From the NCBI GenBank assembly GCA_029239605.1, contig JARBUO010000015.1, positions 1 to 43,735 on the forward strand: DNA of 43,735 nucleotides, given 5' to 3'. Both the position numbers and the translations under genes were made by a program. The number at the start of each line of letters is the position of its first letter. Position 1 is the first letter of the stretch. The notes beneath the pieces are model-generated. The model worked only from the letters and a program-made list of their open reading frames with translations. It did no database searches and was not told where the DNA came from. This document shows, piece after piece, positions 1 to 7,582 of this stretch. The stretch is from Bacillota bacterium. GTDB taxonomy: Bacteria; Bacillota; Clostridia; Peptostreptococcales; Anaerovoracaceae.

Positions 1-4
1 CAGA

Positions 5-595
5 ATGATTATAAAAAAAGCGGAGCTGGTTGCAACTGCGGTCAAAAAAAACCAGTATCCCGAAGATGATAAAAAAGAGATCGCCTTTGCCGGGCGCTCA
101 AACGTTGGGAAATCGTCCCTGCTGAACCTGCTGGTGAACAGAAAAAACCTGGCACGAGTCAGCGGAAGCCCCGGCAAGACAAGGACCATTAATTTTTACG
201 AAATCAACGAGGAGTTCCGCATTGTGGATCTGCCTGGATACGGGTATGCCAAGGTCTCAAAATCTGTGACGGAGAATTGGGGCGAAATGATCGAGGGGTA
301 TCTTTCGGGAAGATCAGGCCTTGTGAAAGTTGTACAACTCGTCGATATCCGCCATACTCCATCAGCGCAGGACGTGCAGATGTATCAATGGCTCAGACAT
401 TACGGATTTGACGGAATTGTCGTGGCTACAAAGGCGGATAAGATCTCCCGAAACGAAATGATGAAATGTATCAGTGAAATCAGAAAAACCCTTGGACTAT
501 CATTGGAAGATAAGGTTATTCCCATATCCTCATTGAAGAGAACCGGTTATGATAAGCTGATGGAGGAGTTGGATCGCCTTTTAGAGGAGGTTTAA
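5..595 (+). CDS. engB: Ribosome biogenesis GTP-binding protein EngB/YsxC
   Basis: This is a TRAFAC GTPase of the EngB/YsxC family (196 aa, usual family length), needed for late assembly of the 50S ribosomal subunit in the cytoplasm. The G1 P-loop GRSNVGKSS lies at residues 30-38, the G3 motif DLPGYG at 75-80 and the G4 motif TKAD at 142-145. The N-terminal stretch before the P-loop is short, as in the family. In many Bacillota engB directly follows lon; the window begins too late to see that. The stop codon is about 5 nt before the next gene, so the two are probably co-transcribed. Nothing unusual was seen. Confidence 0.96.
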   Translation: MIIKKAELVATAVKKNQYPEDDKKEIAFAGRSNVGKSSLLNLLVNRKNLARVSGSPGKTRTINFYEINEEFRIVDLPGYGYAKVSKSVTENWGEMIEGYLSGRSGLVKVVQLVDIRHTPSAQDVQMYQWLRHYGFDGIVVATKADKISRNEMMKCISEIRKTLGLSLEDKVIPISSLKRTGYDKLMEELDRLLEEV

Positions 596-600
596 CAGAG

Positions 601-948
601 ATGCAATTTATTTTCTTTCAGGTTCTGATGAGAAGGATTAAGGCAATCTGGCCGTTTTTAAAGGATAAGGGCGTACCGCTGCGCAAGAAAATTGTCATCG
701 CAGCAGGTATCCTTTATCTGCTTTCGCCCATTGATTTGATCCCCGCGCCGATTCTAATTTTCGGTGTGGTGGATGATATTGTTTTGTGGTCCTTTATCAT
801 CTGGTACTTTAAAGACGAGCTGGATAAGTATTGGGGCGGCGTTACCGGAGTGGTTAAACCCAATCAGAAATTTAAAGGAAAGAACATAATTGATGATGTA
901 GACTATCAAGTTGAAAAAGAAGCAAATAAGAAAGAGGAGCACAATTAA
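601..948 (+). CDS. Small DUF1232 (YkvA-like) membrane protein
   Basis: The product is 115 aa and matches the DUF1232/YkvA pattern: a short hydrophobic hairpin around residues 30-60 containing the family signature LLSPIDLIP followed by GVVDDI. The function of this family is not established. The start is supported by GAGGAGG, which sits at the end of engB upstream of the ATG. An internal ATG at codon 10 is possible. The C-terminal 25 residues are strongly charged (Lys/Glu). It lies between engB and hpt with almost no spacing, which suggests one transcript, but the neighbours give no clear functional clue. Confidence 0.8.
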   Translation: MQFIFFQVLMRRIKAIWPFLKDKGVPLRKKIVIAAGILYLLSPIDLIPAPILIFGVVDDIVLWSFIIWYFKDELDKYWGGVTGVVKPNQKFKGKNIIDDVDYQVEKEANKKEEHN

Positions 949-949
949 A

Positions 950-1489
950 ATGGAGAATCAAAGCACATTTGGAGAGGTCATGATTACTGAGGAGCAGCTG
1001 CAGAAGCGAATCAAAGAACTGGGTAAACAGATTTCAGAAGATTTTAAGGGCGAGGAGATTCTGGTTGTCGGTATTCTGAAAGGCGCGGTACTGTTTTTAA
1101 GCGATCTGATCCGGGAGATTACCGTTGATACCAAGATCGATTTTATGGCGGTTACAAGCTATGGAGCATCCACAAAGAGCTCAGGTGTCGTACGGATCCT
1201 GAAGGATCTTGATACTGGTATTGAAGATCAGAACGTAATTATCGTCGAAGACATTATCGATTCCGGTATCACTCTTCATTATCTCAGAGATTATCTTCTC
1301 GGCAGAATGCCGAAAGCATTAAAGATCTGTACTCTTTTGGACAAGCCTGAACGGAGAGAAGCGGATATCAAGGCTGATTACACAGGATTTGAAGTGGAAA
1401 ACAAATTTATTGTAGGATACGGACTTGATTACGATCAGAAATACAGAAACCTCCCATACATAACCTGTCTGGAAGGCGACGAAATATAA
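950..1489 (+). CDS. hpt: Hypoxanthine phosphoribosyltransferase
   Basis: This is a purine salvage enzyme that converts hypoxanthine or guanine plus PRPP to IMP or GMP. The PRPP-binding signature VIIVEDIIDSGIT lies at residues 96-108, and LVVGILKGA near residue 40 is the usual N-terminal loop. The start at 950 is chosen because GAGGAG at 934-939 lies 10 nt upstream and the ATG follows the stop of the previous gene by one base. The reading frame is open further upstream (to 911), but that extension overlaps the previous gene and has no ribosome binding site. The 179-aa length is typical. A terminator follows directly. Confidence 0.95.
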   Translation: MENQSTFGEVMITEEQLQKRIKELGKQISEDFKGEEILVVGILKGAVLFLSDLIREITVDTKIDFMAVTSYGASTKSSGVVRILKDLDTGIEDQNVIIVEDIIDSGITLHYLRDYLLGRMPKALKICTLLDKPERREADIKADYTGFEVENKFIVGYGLDYDQKYRNLPYITCLEGDEI

Positions 1490-1500
1490 AAAAAAACAAT

Positions 1501-1540
1501 CAGCCTTTGATGAGCGTAACGATCATCAGGGGCTGGTTTT
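1501..1540 (+). terminator. Rho-independent terminator after hpt
   Basis: A 13-bp stem pairs 1501-1513 with 1523-1535 (two G-U wobbles, 9-nt loop). It is followed by a T run broken only by the closing G. It lies 12 nt after the hpt stop, so it probably ends the engB-DUF1232-hpt transcript. Confidence 0.8.
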
Positions 1541-1581
1541 GTTCCGTTATGCGGAAAATTGATTCATCAGTGTTTGCAGAA

Positions 1582-1641
1582 GGAAGCATTGATTGCTTGG
1601 AAGAGATGCACAGCAGTTCTTTGAAAGCAATCAGCGTTTCC
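1582..1641. repeat. Interspersed palindromic repeat, copy A
   Basis: This 60-bp imperfect palindrome has left arm GGAAGCATTGATTGC (1582-1596) and right arm GCAATCAGCGTTTCC (1627-1641). Arms of the same type recur at 33842, 40163, 41416 and 43211, always between genes. It lies just upstream of the pduL ribosome binding site, so it is transcribed into, or is part of, the pduL leader. The centre is the most divergent of the five copies. Confidence 0.75.
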
Positions 1642-1660
1642 AAAAGAAAGGAGAATATTA

Positions 1661-2233
1661 ATGGGCTATAAAGCAGAAGTAGGATTATCCAACAAGCACC
1701 TTCATCTCAAGAGTGATGACATTGAAACCTTATTCGGGAAAGATCATGTGCTGACTCCCACAAAAGATCTGAAACAGCCGGGTCAGTTCGCATGTGAGGA
1801 AAAGGTTGATATTGTAGGACCGAAGGGAACTCTGAAAGGTGTTAGAGTACTGGGACCAGCGCGTCCCGAGACACAGGTAGAGCTTGCTATGACCGATGCC
1901 AGAGCAATCGGTATTACCGCACCGGTGAGAGAATCGGGAAAGCTTGCCGGAACACCTGGAATTAAACTGGTTGGTCCTGCCGGAGAGGTGGAGCTGGAAT
2001 ATGGTGCCATCGTTGCGTTAAGACATATCCACTTGTCTCCTGCTCAAGCGGTGGAAGCCGGTGTGAAAGACAAAGACATTGTCAGCATTCAATTTGGCGG
2101 AGAAAGAGGCGTTGTATTCAACAATGTACTGGTCCGTTCCGGAGAAGGTCACGAGAGTGAGATTCATCTTGATACCGATGAAGGCAATGCGGCAGGGCTG
2201 AGCAACGGTGCATTGGGAGAGATTTTAAAATAG
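1661..2233 (+). CDS. pduL: PduL-type phosphate acyltransferase
   Basis: This is a phosphotransacylase of the PduL family (190 aa), which interconverts acyl-CoA and acyl phosphate and is unrelated to Pta. Two half-barrel repeats are visible. The zinc-ligand histidines lie in the N-terminal HLHL motif (residues 13-16) and in RHIHLS (121-126). LGPARPETQVE and HLDTDEGNAA are further family signatures. AAAGGAG at 1647-1653 fixes the start. The protein begins directly with the catalytic domain and lacks the amphipathic N-terminal helix used for microcompartment targeting; no shell genes are nearby. It is probably a cytosolic enzyme of acetyl-phosphate metabolism. deoC downstream, whose product releases acetaldehyde, may share the pathway. 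Confidence 0.92.
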   Translation: MGYKAEVGLSNKHLHLKSDDIETLFGKDHVLTPTKDLKQPGQFACEEKVDIVGPKGTLKGVRVLGPARPETQVELAMTDARAIGITAPVRESGKLAGTPGIKLVGPAGEVELEYGAIVALRHIHLSPAQAVEAGVKDKDIVSIQFGGERGVVFNNVLVRSGEGHESEIHLDTDEGNAAGLSNGALGEILK

Positions 2234-2240
2234 GGGAGAC

Positions 2241-2284
2241 GTAAGAAGAAAGGAAGCAGAGACAGAATCCTTTTCTTACTGTTT
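2241..2284 (+). terminator. Hairpin between pduL and deoC (weak terminator or attenuator)
   Basis: GTAAGAAGAAAGGA (2241-2254) pairs with TCCTTTTCTTAC (2268-2279), with a two-base bulge in the left arm. A short T-rich run follows. It could partly end the pduL transcript or set the pduL/deoC ratio. The stem is AU-rich, so termination is uncertain. Confidence 0.45.
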
Positions 2285-2320
2285 TAGGCTGCCGAATCTG
2301 GCGGCGGAATGGAGATTAAA

Positions 2321-2980
2321 ATGGAGAAGTTAAACCGATATTTTGATCATACTGTGTTAAAGCCGGAAGCAACAGAAGCGGATGTGACCAAGCTGTGTAA
2401 CGAAGCGAAGGAATTTGATTTTTTCGCAATTTGTGTGAATTCATGCTATGTACCCCTTGCAAAGAAGCTCCTGAATGGTTCTGCGGTTCAAATCGCAGCG
2501 GTTGTGGGCTTTCCGCTGGGAGCTTGCTGCACAGAGGCCAAGGTATTTGAAACGGAATGGGCTTGCAAAGAAGGTGCGAAGGAAATCGATATGGTGGTTC
2601 ATGTGGGAGCACTGAAGGAAAAGCGCTATGACTATGTGAAAGAAGATATCGCGGCTGTCGTTGCTGCTGCCAAGAAATATGATGCCGTCGTAAAGGTTAT
2701 TTTAGAAACCTGTCTTCTGTCAGATGAAGAAATCGTAAAAGCATGTGAGCTTTCAAAAGAAGCAAAGGCGGCTTTTGTAAAAACCTCAACGGGATTCTCC
2801 AAAGATGGTGCGACAGAGCATCACGTGTCACTGATGAAAAAGACGGTTGGGGATGAACTGCAGGTTAAAGCCTCGGGAGGCATCCGGGATCTTGCAAAAA
2901 CTCTTGCAATGATCAAAGCCGGTGCTGATCGGATTGGCGCCAGCGCATCGGTTGAGATTTACAAGGAAAGTCTCAACTAA
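2321..2980 (+). CDS. deoC: Deoxyribose-phosphate aldolase
   Basis: This is a class I aldolase that cleaves 2-deoxyribose 5-phosphate to glyceraldehyde 3-phosphate and acetaldehyde in deoxynucleoside catabolism. The Schiff-base lysine is in VKTSTGF (about residue 154) and the second conserved lysine is in VKASGGIRD (about 183). The start at 2321 is preferred because GGAG (2311-2314) lies 6 nt upstream; an in-frame ATG at 2309 would add four residues and overlaps that site. The length (219 aa) is normal. With hpt and pduL nearby, a role in nucleoside salvage feeding C2 units to acetyl-CoA is plausible but inferred. Confidence 0.95.
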   Translation: MEKLNRYFDHTVLKPEATEADVTKLCNEAKEFDFFAICVNSCYVPLAKKLLNGSAVQIAAVVGFPLGACCTEAKVFETEWACKEGAKEIDMVVHVGALKEKRYDYVKEDIAAVVAAAKKYDAVVKVILETCLLSDEEIVKACELSKEAKAAFVKTSTGFSKDGATEHHVSLMKKTVGDELQVKASGGIRDLAKTLAMIKAGADRIGASASVEIYKESLN

Positions 2981-3023
2981 TAGAAGTTGTCAATAGAATG
3001 AATCATTGAACTAAAATAATAAA

Positions 3024-3070
3024 GGCTGTCCGCAGGTAATCTTCTTAACTTACCAACGGACAGCCTTTTT
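3024..3070. terminator. Bidirectional terminator between deoC and the macB-like gene
   Basis: A perfect 9-bp stem GGCTGTCCG/CGGACAGCC (3024-3032 with 3057-3065) encloses an inner GGTAA/TTACC pair. It has a T5 run on the right (3066-3070) and AAA on the left. It can terminate deoC from the left and the convergent ABC export operon from the right. Confidence 0.85.
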
Positions 3071-3140
3071 CTGTTTCTTGCGTGTTGCTTTGCTGTTTTC
3101 CCTGATCACCTGCAGCTTACAGAATGTCTTTCAACCATGC

Positions 3141-3185
3141 TTCAGGCAGGGTTCAGGGTTCAGGCAGGGTTCAGGCAGGGTTCAG
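3141..3185. repeat. 11-bp tandem repeat
   Basis: The unit TTCAGGCAGGG occurs at 3141-3151, 3159-3169 and 3170-3180. A shortened unit TTCAGGG lies at 3152-3158 and a partial unit TTCAG at the end. It lies about 40 bp beyond the stop codon of the macB-like permease, in non-coding DNA. It is probably a slippage-prone microsatellite. Confidence 0.85.
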
Positions 3186-3224
3186 CATTGAACTGAATTG
3201 ATCTGATCTGGCAGAAATCGGCGT

Positions 3225-4436
3225 TTACTCGTAACGCAGTGCTTCGATAGGATCCAGCTTAGCGGCTTTTCTTGCAGGGTATAGCCCGAAGAAAACGCCC
3301 ACAATTGCGGAAAAGCCTACAGCCAGAAGGATCACGGATGGTTGAATTACAACTGAGATATGGGCGAAACTCATTCCTATCGCAGCAATGCCGACACCCA
3401 GACCGGTTCCGATGATTCCTCCGATGGCGGAGATGATCATGGATTCGATGAGAAACTGCATCAATATATCACTTGTGCGTGCTCCCAGCGATTTACGGAT
3501 ACCAATCTCGCGAGTACGCTCGGTCACGGATACCAGCATGATATTCATGATTCCAATGCCGCCAACCACAAGGGATATGGCTGCTATGGCTCCGATGGCG
3601 ATGGAAAGGGTACCAAGTATATTATTGATTGTACCCATCTGGGATTCCGCTGATTCAAAGGTATAAAACTGAGGATCCTTGCCCTTGATACGGCTTAGAT
3701 ATTGACTAAACTCAGTTCCTAGATCATTTTGATTTTTCTTTTCATTTGTATACAGCTCCAGGTAGGAAGTAGCTGGGTCAGAATACTCAAGAATCGGATA
3801 GGGAACGTAGGTTGAATAGGAATCGCTTGCGCGCATACCGTCAAAGATACTCGCTTCGATTTCATAAACTCCCACGATTGTAAGGTCCTTCATCTCTTCA
3901 TTGATGACAACTCCGAGCGTTTTTCCGACTGGATTCTCGTTGTTGAAAAAGTACAATGCGGCTTTCTTATCAATGACGATCCGATCTTTCTGTCCGTCAA
4001 CATCGCTTTTATTAATCATCCTGCCGTGCAGCATTTTCATATTCTTATATTTGTTGTAATCTGCAGCGACTCCTGTCATATTAAGCTTTCCTTCTGTTCG
4101 TCCGATCTTGGTTTTACTGCTGGAAGAAATGGAAGGTGCAATATACTGAATATCGTCCGGATATCTTGCAGCAAGCGCTTCGATGTCTTCCGGAGTGAAA
4201 AGGTCTTCGTAATCTACTCCATCAGGAGTCATCGCCCAGTTGACGTAGAGATACATATTATTCATTCCGTAAGATTCAAATTCCTTGCCGACAACGCCCT
4301 TTGCACTGGCGCCGATGGATGTAATGGCAATAACGGAGCTGATTCCAATGATAATGCCCAGCATAGTCAGGAAGGAACGCATCTTATTGCTTCTAATCGC
4401 GGTAAGGGCAAGCAGGATATTTTCAAAGATCAGCAT
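3225..4436 (-). CDS. MacB/YknZ-type ABC transporter permease
   Basis: This is an ABC permease of the MacB/FtsX type (403 aa). It has an N-terminal membrane segment at about residues 18-42, a large extracytoplasmic MacB core domain (about 45-265), and three C-terminal membrane segments (about 275-300, 325-350, 365-390) in the FtsX domain. NIMLVSVTERTREIGIRKS is the family's coupling-loop signature. It works with the adaptor and ATPase encoded upstream to expel substrates, for example peptides or drugs; the substrate cannot be read from sequence. Its start overlaps the ATPase gene by 7 nt and has a near-perfect anti-16S match, AAGGAGGTGA, just upstream. Confidence 0.9.
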   Translation of the reverse strand: MLIFENILLALTAIRSNKMRSFLTMLGIIIGISSVIAITSIGASAKGVVGKEFESYGMNNMYLYVNWAMTPDGVDYEDLFTPEDIEALAARYPDDIQYIAPSISSSSKTKIGRTEGKLNMTGVAADYNKYKNMKMLHGRMINKSDVDGQKDRIVIDKKAALYFFNNENPVGKTLGVVINEEMKDLTIVGVYEIEASIFDGMRASDSYSTYVPYPILEYSDPATSYLELYTNEKKNQNDLGTEFSQYLSRIKGKDPQFYTFESAESQMGTINNILGTLSIAIGAIAAISLVVGGIGIMNIMLVSVTERTREIGIRKSLGARTSDILMQFLIESMIISAIGGIIGTGLGVGIAAIGMSFAHISVVIQPSVILLAVGFSAIVGVFFGLYPARKAAKLDPIEALRYE

Positions 4437-5152
4437 GGGATCACCTCCTTTGTCCTGAGCCGTTCATCAGTGAGGATCTGCCCATCTCGAAAGGTGATGA
4501 TGCGGTCTGTGAATTCGGCGATGTCCCGTTCATGGGTTACGATGATAACCGTATTCCCATTCTCACGGTTCAGTTTGGTGAAAATAGTGAAAATATCCAT
4601 AATTTCTACGGAAGATTCGGAGTCAAGGTTACCGGTGGGTTCGTCCGCCAAAATAATTTGGGGCTGATTCGCAAGTGCTCTTGCAATGGCCACACGCTGC
4701 CTTTGTCCGCCCGAGAGCTCATTTGGCATATGATCTGCCCGGTTTTCCAGGTTGACGCGGCGCAATAGCTCTAAAGCACGCTCGTGACGCTCATCTGCAT
4801 CGATTCGTCCGTAAACCATGGGCAATTCGACATTTTTTAGGGCACTGGTACGGGAGATTAAGTTGAAGGATTGAAAGACAAATCCGATTTTTTTGTTGCG
4901 TACAGCCGAAAGCTCATTATCGCTTTTCTCTCTTACATCAATTCCTTCGAGATAATAATGCCCTTCCGTAGGGCGGTCAAGACAGCCCAGAATATTCATC
5001 AAGGTCGACTTTCCAGAACCGGAAGAACCCATGATTGAGACGAATTCGCCCTTTTGTATGGTCAGGTTGATGGATTTTAACGCTTTTACCTGTATTTCGC
5101 CATTCGCATAGACCTTTACCATATTTTCAATTTTTATAATATCTTCTGTCAT
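4430..5152 (-). CDS. MacB/LolD-type ABC transporter ATP-binding protein
   Basis: This ATPase (240 aa) energises the adjacent MacB-like permease. Walker A MGSSGSGKST lies at about 41-50, the signature LSGGQ at 146-150 and Walker B IILADEP at 166-172. It belongs to the LolD/YknY/MacB ATPase group. The gene is the middle of three overlapping or closely spaced genes, and GGGAGG precedes its ATG. The domain is complete, with no lost catalytic residues. Confidence 0.93.
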   Translation of the reverse strand: MTEDIIKIENMVKVYANGEIQVKALKSINLTIQKGEFVSIMGSSGSGKSTLMNILGCLDRPTEGHYYLEGIDVREKSDNELSAVRNKKIGFVFQSFNLISRTSALKNVELPMVYGRIDADERHERALELLRRVNLENRADHMPNELSGGQRQRVAIARALANQPQIILADEPTGNLDSESSVEIMDIFTIFTKLNRENGNTVIIVTHERDIAEFTDRIITFRDGQILTDERLRTKEVIPC

Positions 5153-5163
5153 CGCTGCCTCCC

Positions 5164-6312
5164 TTACACTTCTGGTGCGGGGGTAACATCCATACCGTCA
5201 GTCATATCAAACGTGGGATTTAGCACTACCTTGTCGCCTTCGGTAAGCTCACCGGAAGCAATCTCTACATTAAAATCACCTTCCAGACCCAGTTCGACAA
5301 CAATTTTCTTCAGTTTCGTACCGTCAAGAACCATGACGTAACTATCGCCTGTGTTTGGATCCTCTAAAATAGCATCGATGGGCACAGATAATACCTTGCT
5401 TCTGGTTTCGATTTCTATGGTGGCCTTTGCTGTTACTCCGGCGATCAAATTGGTGTCGCCTTTGTTCACGTCAATTTGAACCGGGATGACCATTTCTTTT
5501 GAAGATTGATCCTTCAGCTCTCCTGTAGGAGAAATTCTGGAGACGACGCCGTCCACAACCTGATTGCCAAGCACCTCGGACGTTATATTGACTTTCTGAC
5601 CAACCTTGATTTTGCTGATATCATACTCGCTGATTCTAACATTCATTTCCAGGTTCTGCAGATCTTCTACCACAAACATCGGCTCTTTGTTTTCTGTATC
5701 GTTTGCATAGCGGCCGATATTGACATTGACTCTTGTAACGGTACCGGCAATGGGGCTTTTGATGTTGACCTTATCAGAAATATTGAAGGAATCAACAGTG
5801 ATTCGGTCACTCTTATACGTATTTTCAGCTTTTACAAAATCCTCTTTGGATATGGCACCTTCCTCATAGAGCGATTTTGCGGCTTCGTAATTGAATTTAG
5901 ACTGATTGAGAGCAGTCTGAGCTTTTTGGTAATCATCCTCCAGATCCTTTGCATCCAGTACGGCAAGCACTTGATCCTTATGTACGATATCGCCTTCTTC
6001 TACTAAAATCGATAAAATCTCCGAGTTCAATGAAGTGGCTACGTCGGCTTTTTCAGAGCCCTGAATGGTTCCCTTTATGGAAACAGCCTGCTGGATATCC
6101 ATTTTCTCAGCTAAGCCTGTGGTTACCATTAACGCGGGAGGTTCTCCTCCCATAAACTTGGGGACGATTACAACTGCAGCAATCACAAGGACTGCTAGTG
6201 TGCCGACTATAATTCTTCTTTTCTTTTTTTTGGACATGGGCTTCCGTGGTTTTTTTACTTTGTTTGTAGTTTCCCCTGCACTGTCCGTCTCACTAACTCT
6301 TTTCCGAAACAT
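5164..6312 (-). CDS. Membrane-fusion (HlyD/YknX-like) efflux adaptor
   Basis: This periplasmic-adaptor-type subunit (382 aa) belongs to a tripartite-like ABC exporter in a Gram-positive cell. It has a very basic N-terminus (KKKKRR) and one membrane anchor at about residues 34-50. A lipoyl/barrel-sandwich segment (starting about VATSLNSEI) is followed by a helical coiled coil (about 115-165), the second lipoyl half (KSPIAGTVTRV) and beta-barrel domains. AGGAGG lies 7 nt before the ATG. It is the first gene of the operon with the ATPase and permease; B. subtilis YknXYZ has the same order of parts. The substrate is unknown. Confidence 0.88.
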   Translation of the reverse strand: MFRKRVSETDSAGETTNKVKKPRKPMSKKKKRRIIVGTLAVLVIAAVVIVPKFMGGEPPALMVTTGLAEKMDIQQAVSIKGTIQGSEKADVATSLNSEILSILVEEGDIVHKDQVLAVLDAKDLEDDYQKAQTALNQSKFNYEAAKSLYEEGAISKEDFVKAENTYKSDRITVDSFNISDKVNIKSPIAGTVTRVNVNIGRYANDTENKEPMFVVEDLQNLEMNVRISEYDISKIKVGQKVNITSEVLGNQVVDGVVSRISPTGELKDQSSKEMVIPVQIDVNKGDTNLIAGVTAKATIEIETRSKVLSVPIDAILEDPNTGDSYVMVLDGTKLKKIVVELGLEGDFNVEIASGELTEGDKVVLNPTFDMTDGMDVTPAPEV

Positions 6313-6604
6313 AAATACCTCCTAAGAATAGATACTATATATCAATAAACCGACGCACGAAAAAGCAATCAGTCTATTTAACTAAAACGACTGAGATCAT
6401 AAATTGTCTTCAAAATTGTGAAACTCCCAAGATAATACCCCAAAACAGGACAGACAGATTCTTTTCCTTGATTCCATTGCCCTGTAACTGACCTTTGAAA
6501 CTATTAGATTGCAAATATCGCTCTTCGGCGGTTTCTCCGCAAATCAGCCTGCAATATAATCATTAAGACCCATACGAAACACGTAATGGGCATGGTCCCT
6601 AATT

Positions 6605-6613
6605 ATTATAGCA
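6605..6613 (-). promoter_or_regulatory. Extended -10 promoter for the ABC export operon
   Basis: On the - strand the sequence reads TGCTATAAT, a perfect extended -10 element. The -35 region 17 bp upstream is poor, as is usual when the extended element is present. It points toward the adaptor gene at 6312. Confidence 0.5.
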
Positions 6614-6715
6614 TAATTTACCTTCAGAATTTCTTAATTTTTTATGAAAAATGTCAAATTTATCACGATGTTTGGGGAAAAATAGAAGATATACTGTGCA
6701 TCCGCGGCAATTTAT

Positions 6716-6723
6716 TGTATAAT
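6716..6723 (+). promoter_or_regulatory. -10 element upstream of lgt
   Basis: A perfect TATAAT (6718-6723) lies about 90 nt before the lgt start. No good -35 hexamer is present at the standard distance, so the assignment rests mainly on the -10 element. Confidence 0.4.
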
Positions 6724-6812
6724 ATTATGAATTGAGATAAATTCAAGATAAATCAAGGAATGTATGAACCATGCCGTTTGCGGCTATTATTAGGGATAAG
6801 GAGGATAGAAGC

Positions 6813-7571
6813 ATGCCGACACCAAATCCGGTCGCCTTTACTATTTTCGGGATCGACATCATGTGGTACGGGATTATCATTGCGGCAGCAATGGTATTGG
6901 CCGTTGTAATCGTTTATCGAAGAGCACCGCTGCATAAGATCTCTTCGGAAAGAACCCTGGACTTTGTACTGATCACTGTTCCACTGGGTGTCATCGGAGC
7001 AAGACTCTATTATGTTTTCTTTAACTGGGATTTTTACGCGGGGGATTTCTATAAAATAATCAACACAAGAAATGGGGGCCTTGCCATTCATGGCGGCTTG
7101 ATTCTAGGTTTTCTGGCGGCAGCGATTTTGTGCAGGCTGTGGGATGTCAAACCGCTGAATCTCCTTGATCTGACTGTACCGGCGGTAGCCCTTGCTCAGT
7201 CAATCGGGAGATGGGGCAACTACTTTAATCAGGAGGCCCACGGCGGACCCACCGATCTTCCCTGGGCAATATCAGTAAACGGGCAGATGGTCCATCCGAC
7301 CTTTTTATATGAATCAATCTGGTGTTTCCTGCTGTTTTTTGTTCTTATCTATGTGGACAATAACAGGAAGTTTGAGGGGCAGGTTTTCCTTCTTTATGGT
7401 GTCCTGTACTCTATGGAGCGGTTTTTCGTCGAAGGACTGCGAACAGACAGCCTGATGCTGGGGCCGTTAAGGCAGGCGCAGGTTTTCAGTGCATGTGTGT
7501 TTCTTGTTTTCCTCATCATTTATATTTATATGAGAAGGAAAGCCAAATACAAGAATAGAATTTTTTACTAG
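6813..7571 (+). CDS. lgt: Prolipoprotein diacylglyceryl transferase
   Basis: This integral membrane enzyme transfers diacylglycerol from phosphatidylglycerol to the lipobox cysteine of prelipoproteins. The key family motifs are present: AIHGGL with the conserved His at about 93, and GRWGNYFNQEAHG with Arg133, Asn136 and Glu141. About seven membrane segments are visible. The start at 6813 is chosen because AAGGAGG (6798-6804) lies 8 nt upstream. A longer frame starting at 6771 would add 14 polar residues over the ribosome binding site. The 252-aa length is slightly short but within the family range. ychF follows 11 nt later. Confidence 0.94.
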   Translation: MPTPNPVAFTIFGIDIMWYGIIIAAAMVLAVVIVYRRAPLHKISSERTLDFVLITVPLGVIGARLYYVFFNWDFYAGDFYKIINTRNGGLAIHGGLILGFLAAAILCRLWDVKPLNLLDLTVPAVALAQSIGRWGNYFNQEAHGGPTDLPWAISVNGQMVHPTFLYESIWCFLLFFVLIYVDNNRKFEGQVFLLYGVLYSMERFFVEGLRTDSLMLGPLRQAQVFSACVFLVFLIIYIYMRRKAKYKNRIFY

Positions 7572-7582
7572 AGGAGATATTT

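Larger units (their letters stand above)
6313..6812. other. Divergent intergenic region with long leader
   Basis: These 500 bp separate the - strand export operon from + strand lgt. Candidate promoters exist for both directions (separate entries). If the - strand promoter is right, the export operon has a leader of roughly 285 nt. No known riboswitch pattern was recognised; only a small GC-rich hairpin at about 6528-6540 stands out. No coding sequence is credible here. Confidence 0.6.

Noticed and set aside
1661..2233. Bacterial microcompartment locus
   Set aside because: PduL is the only related gene; there are no shell proteins and no encapsulation peptide.
3141..3185. CRISPR-like repeat
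   Set aside because: The units are 11 bp with no spacers, and there are no cas genes in the window.
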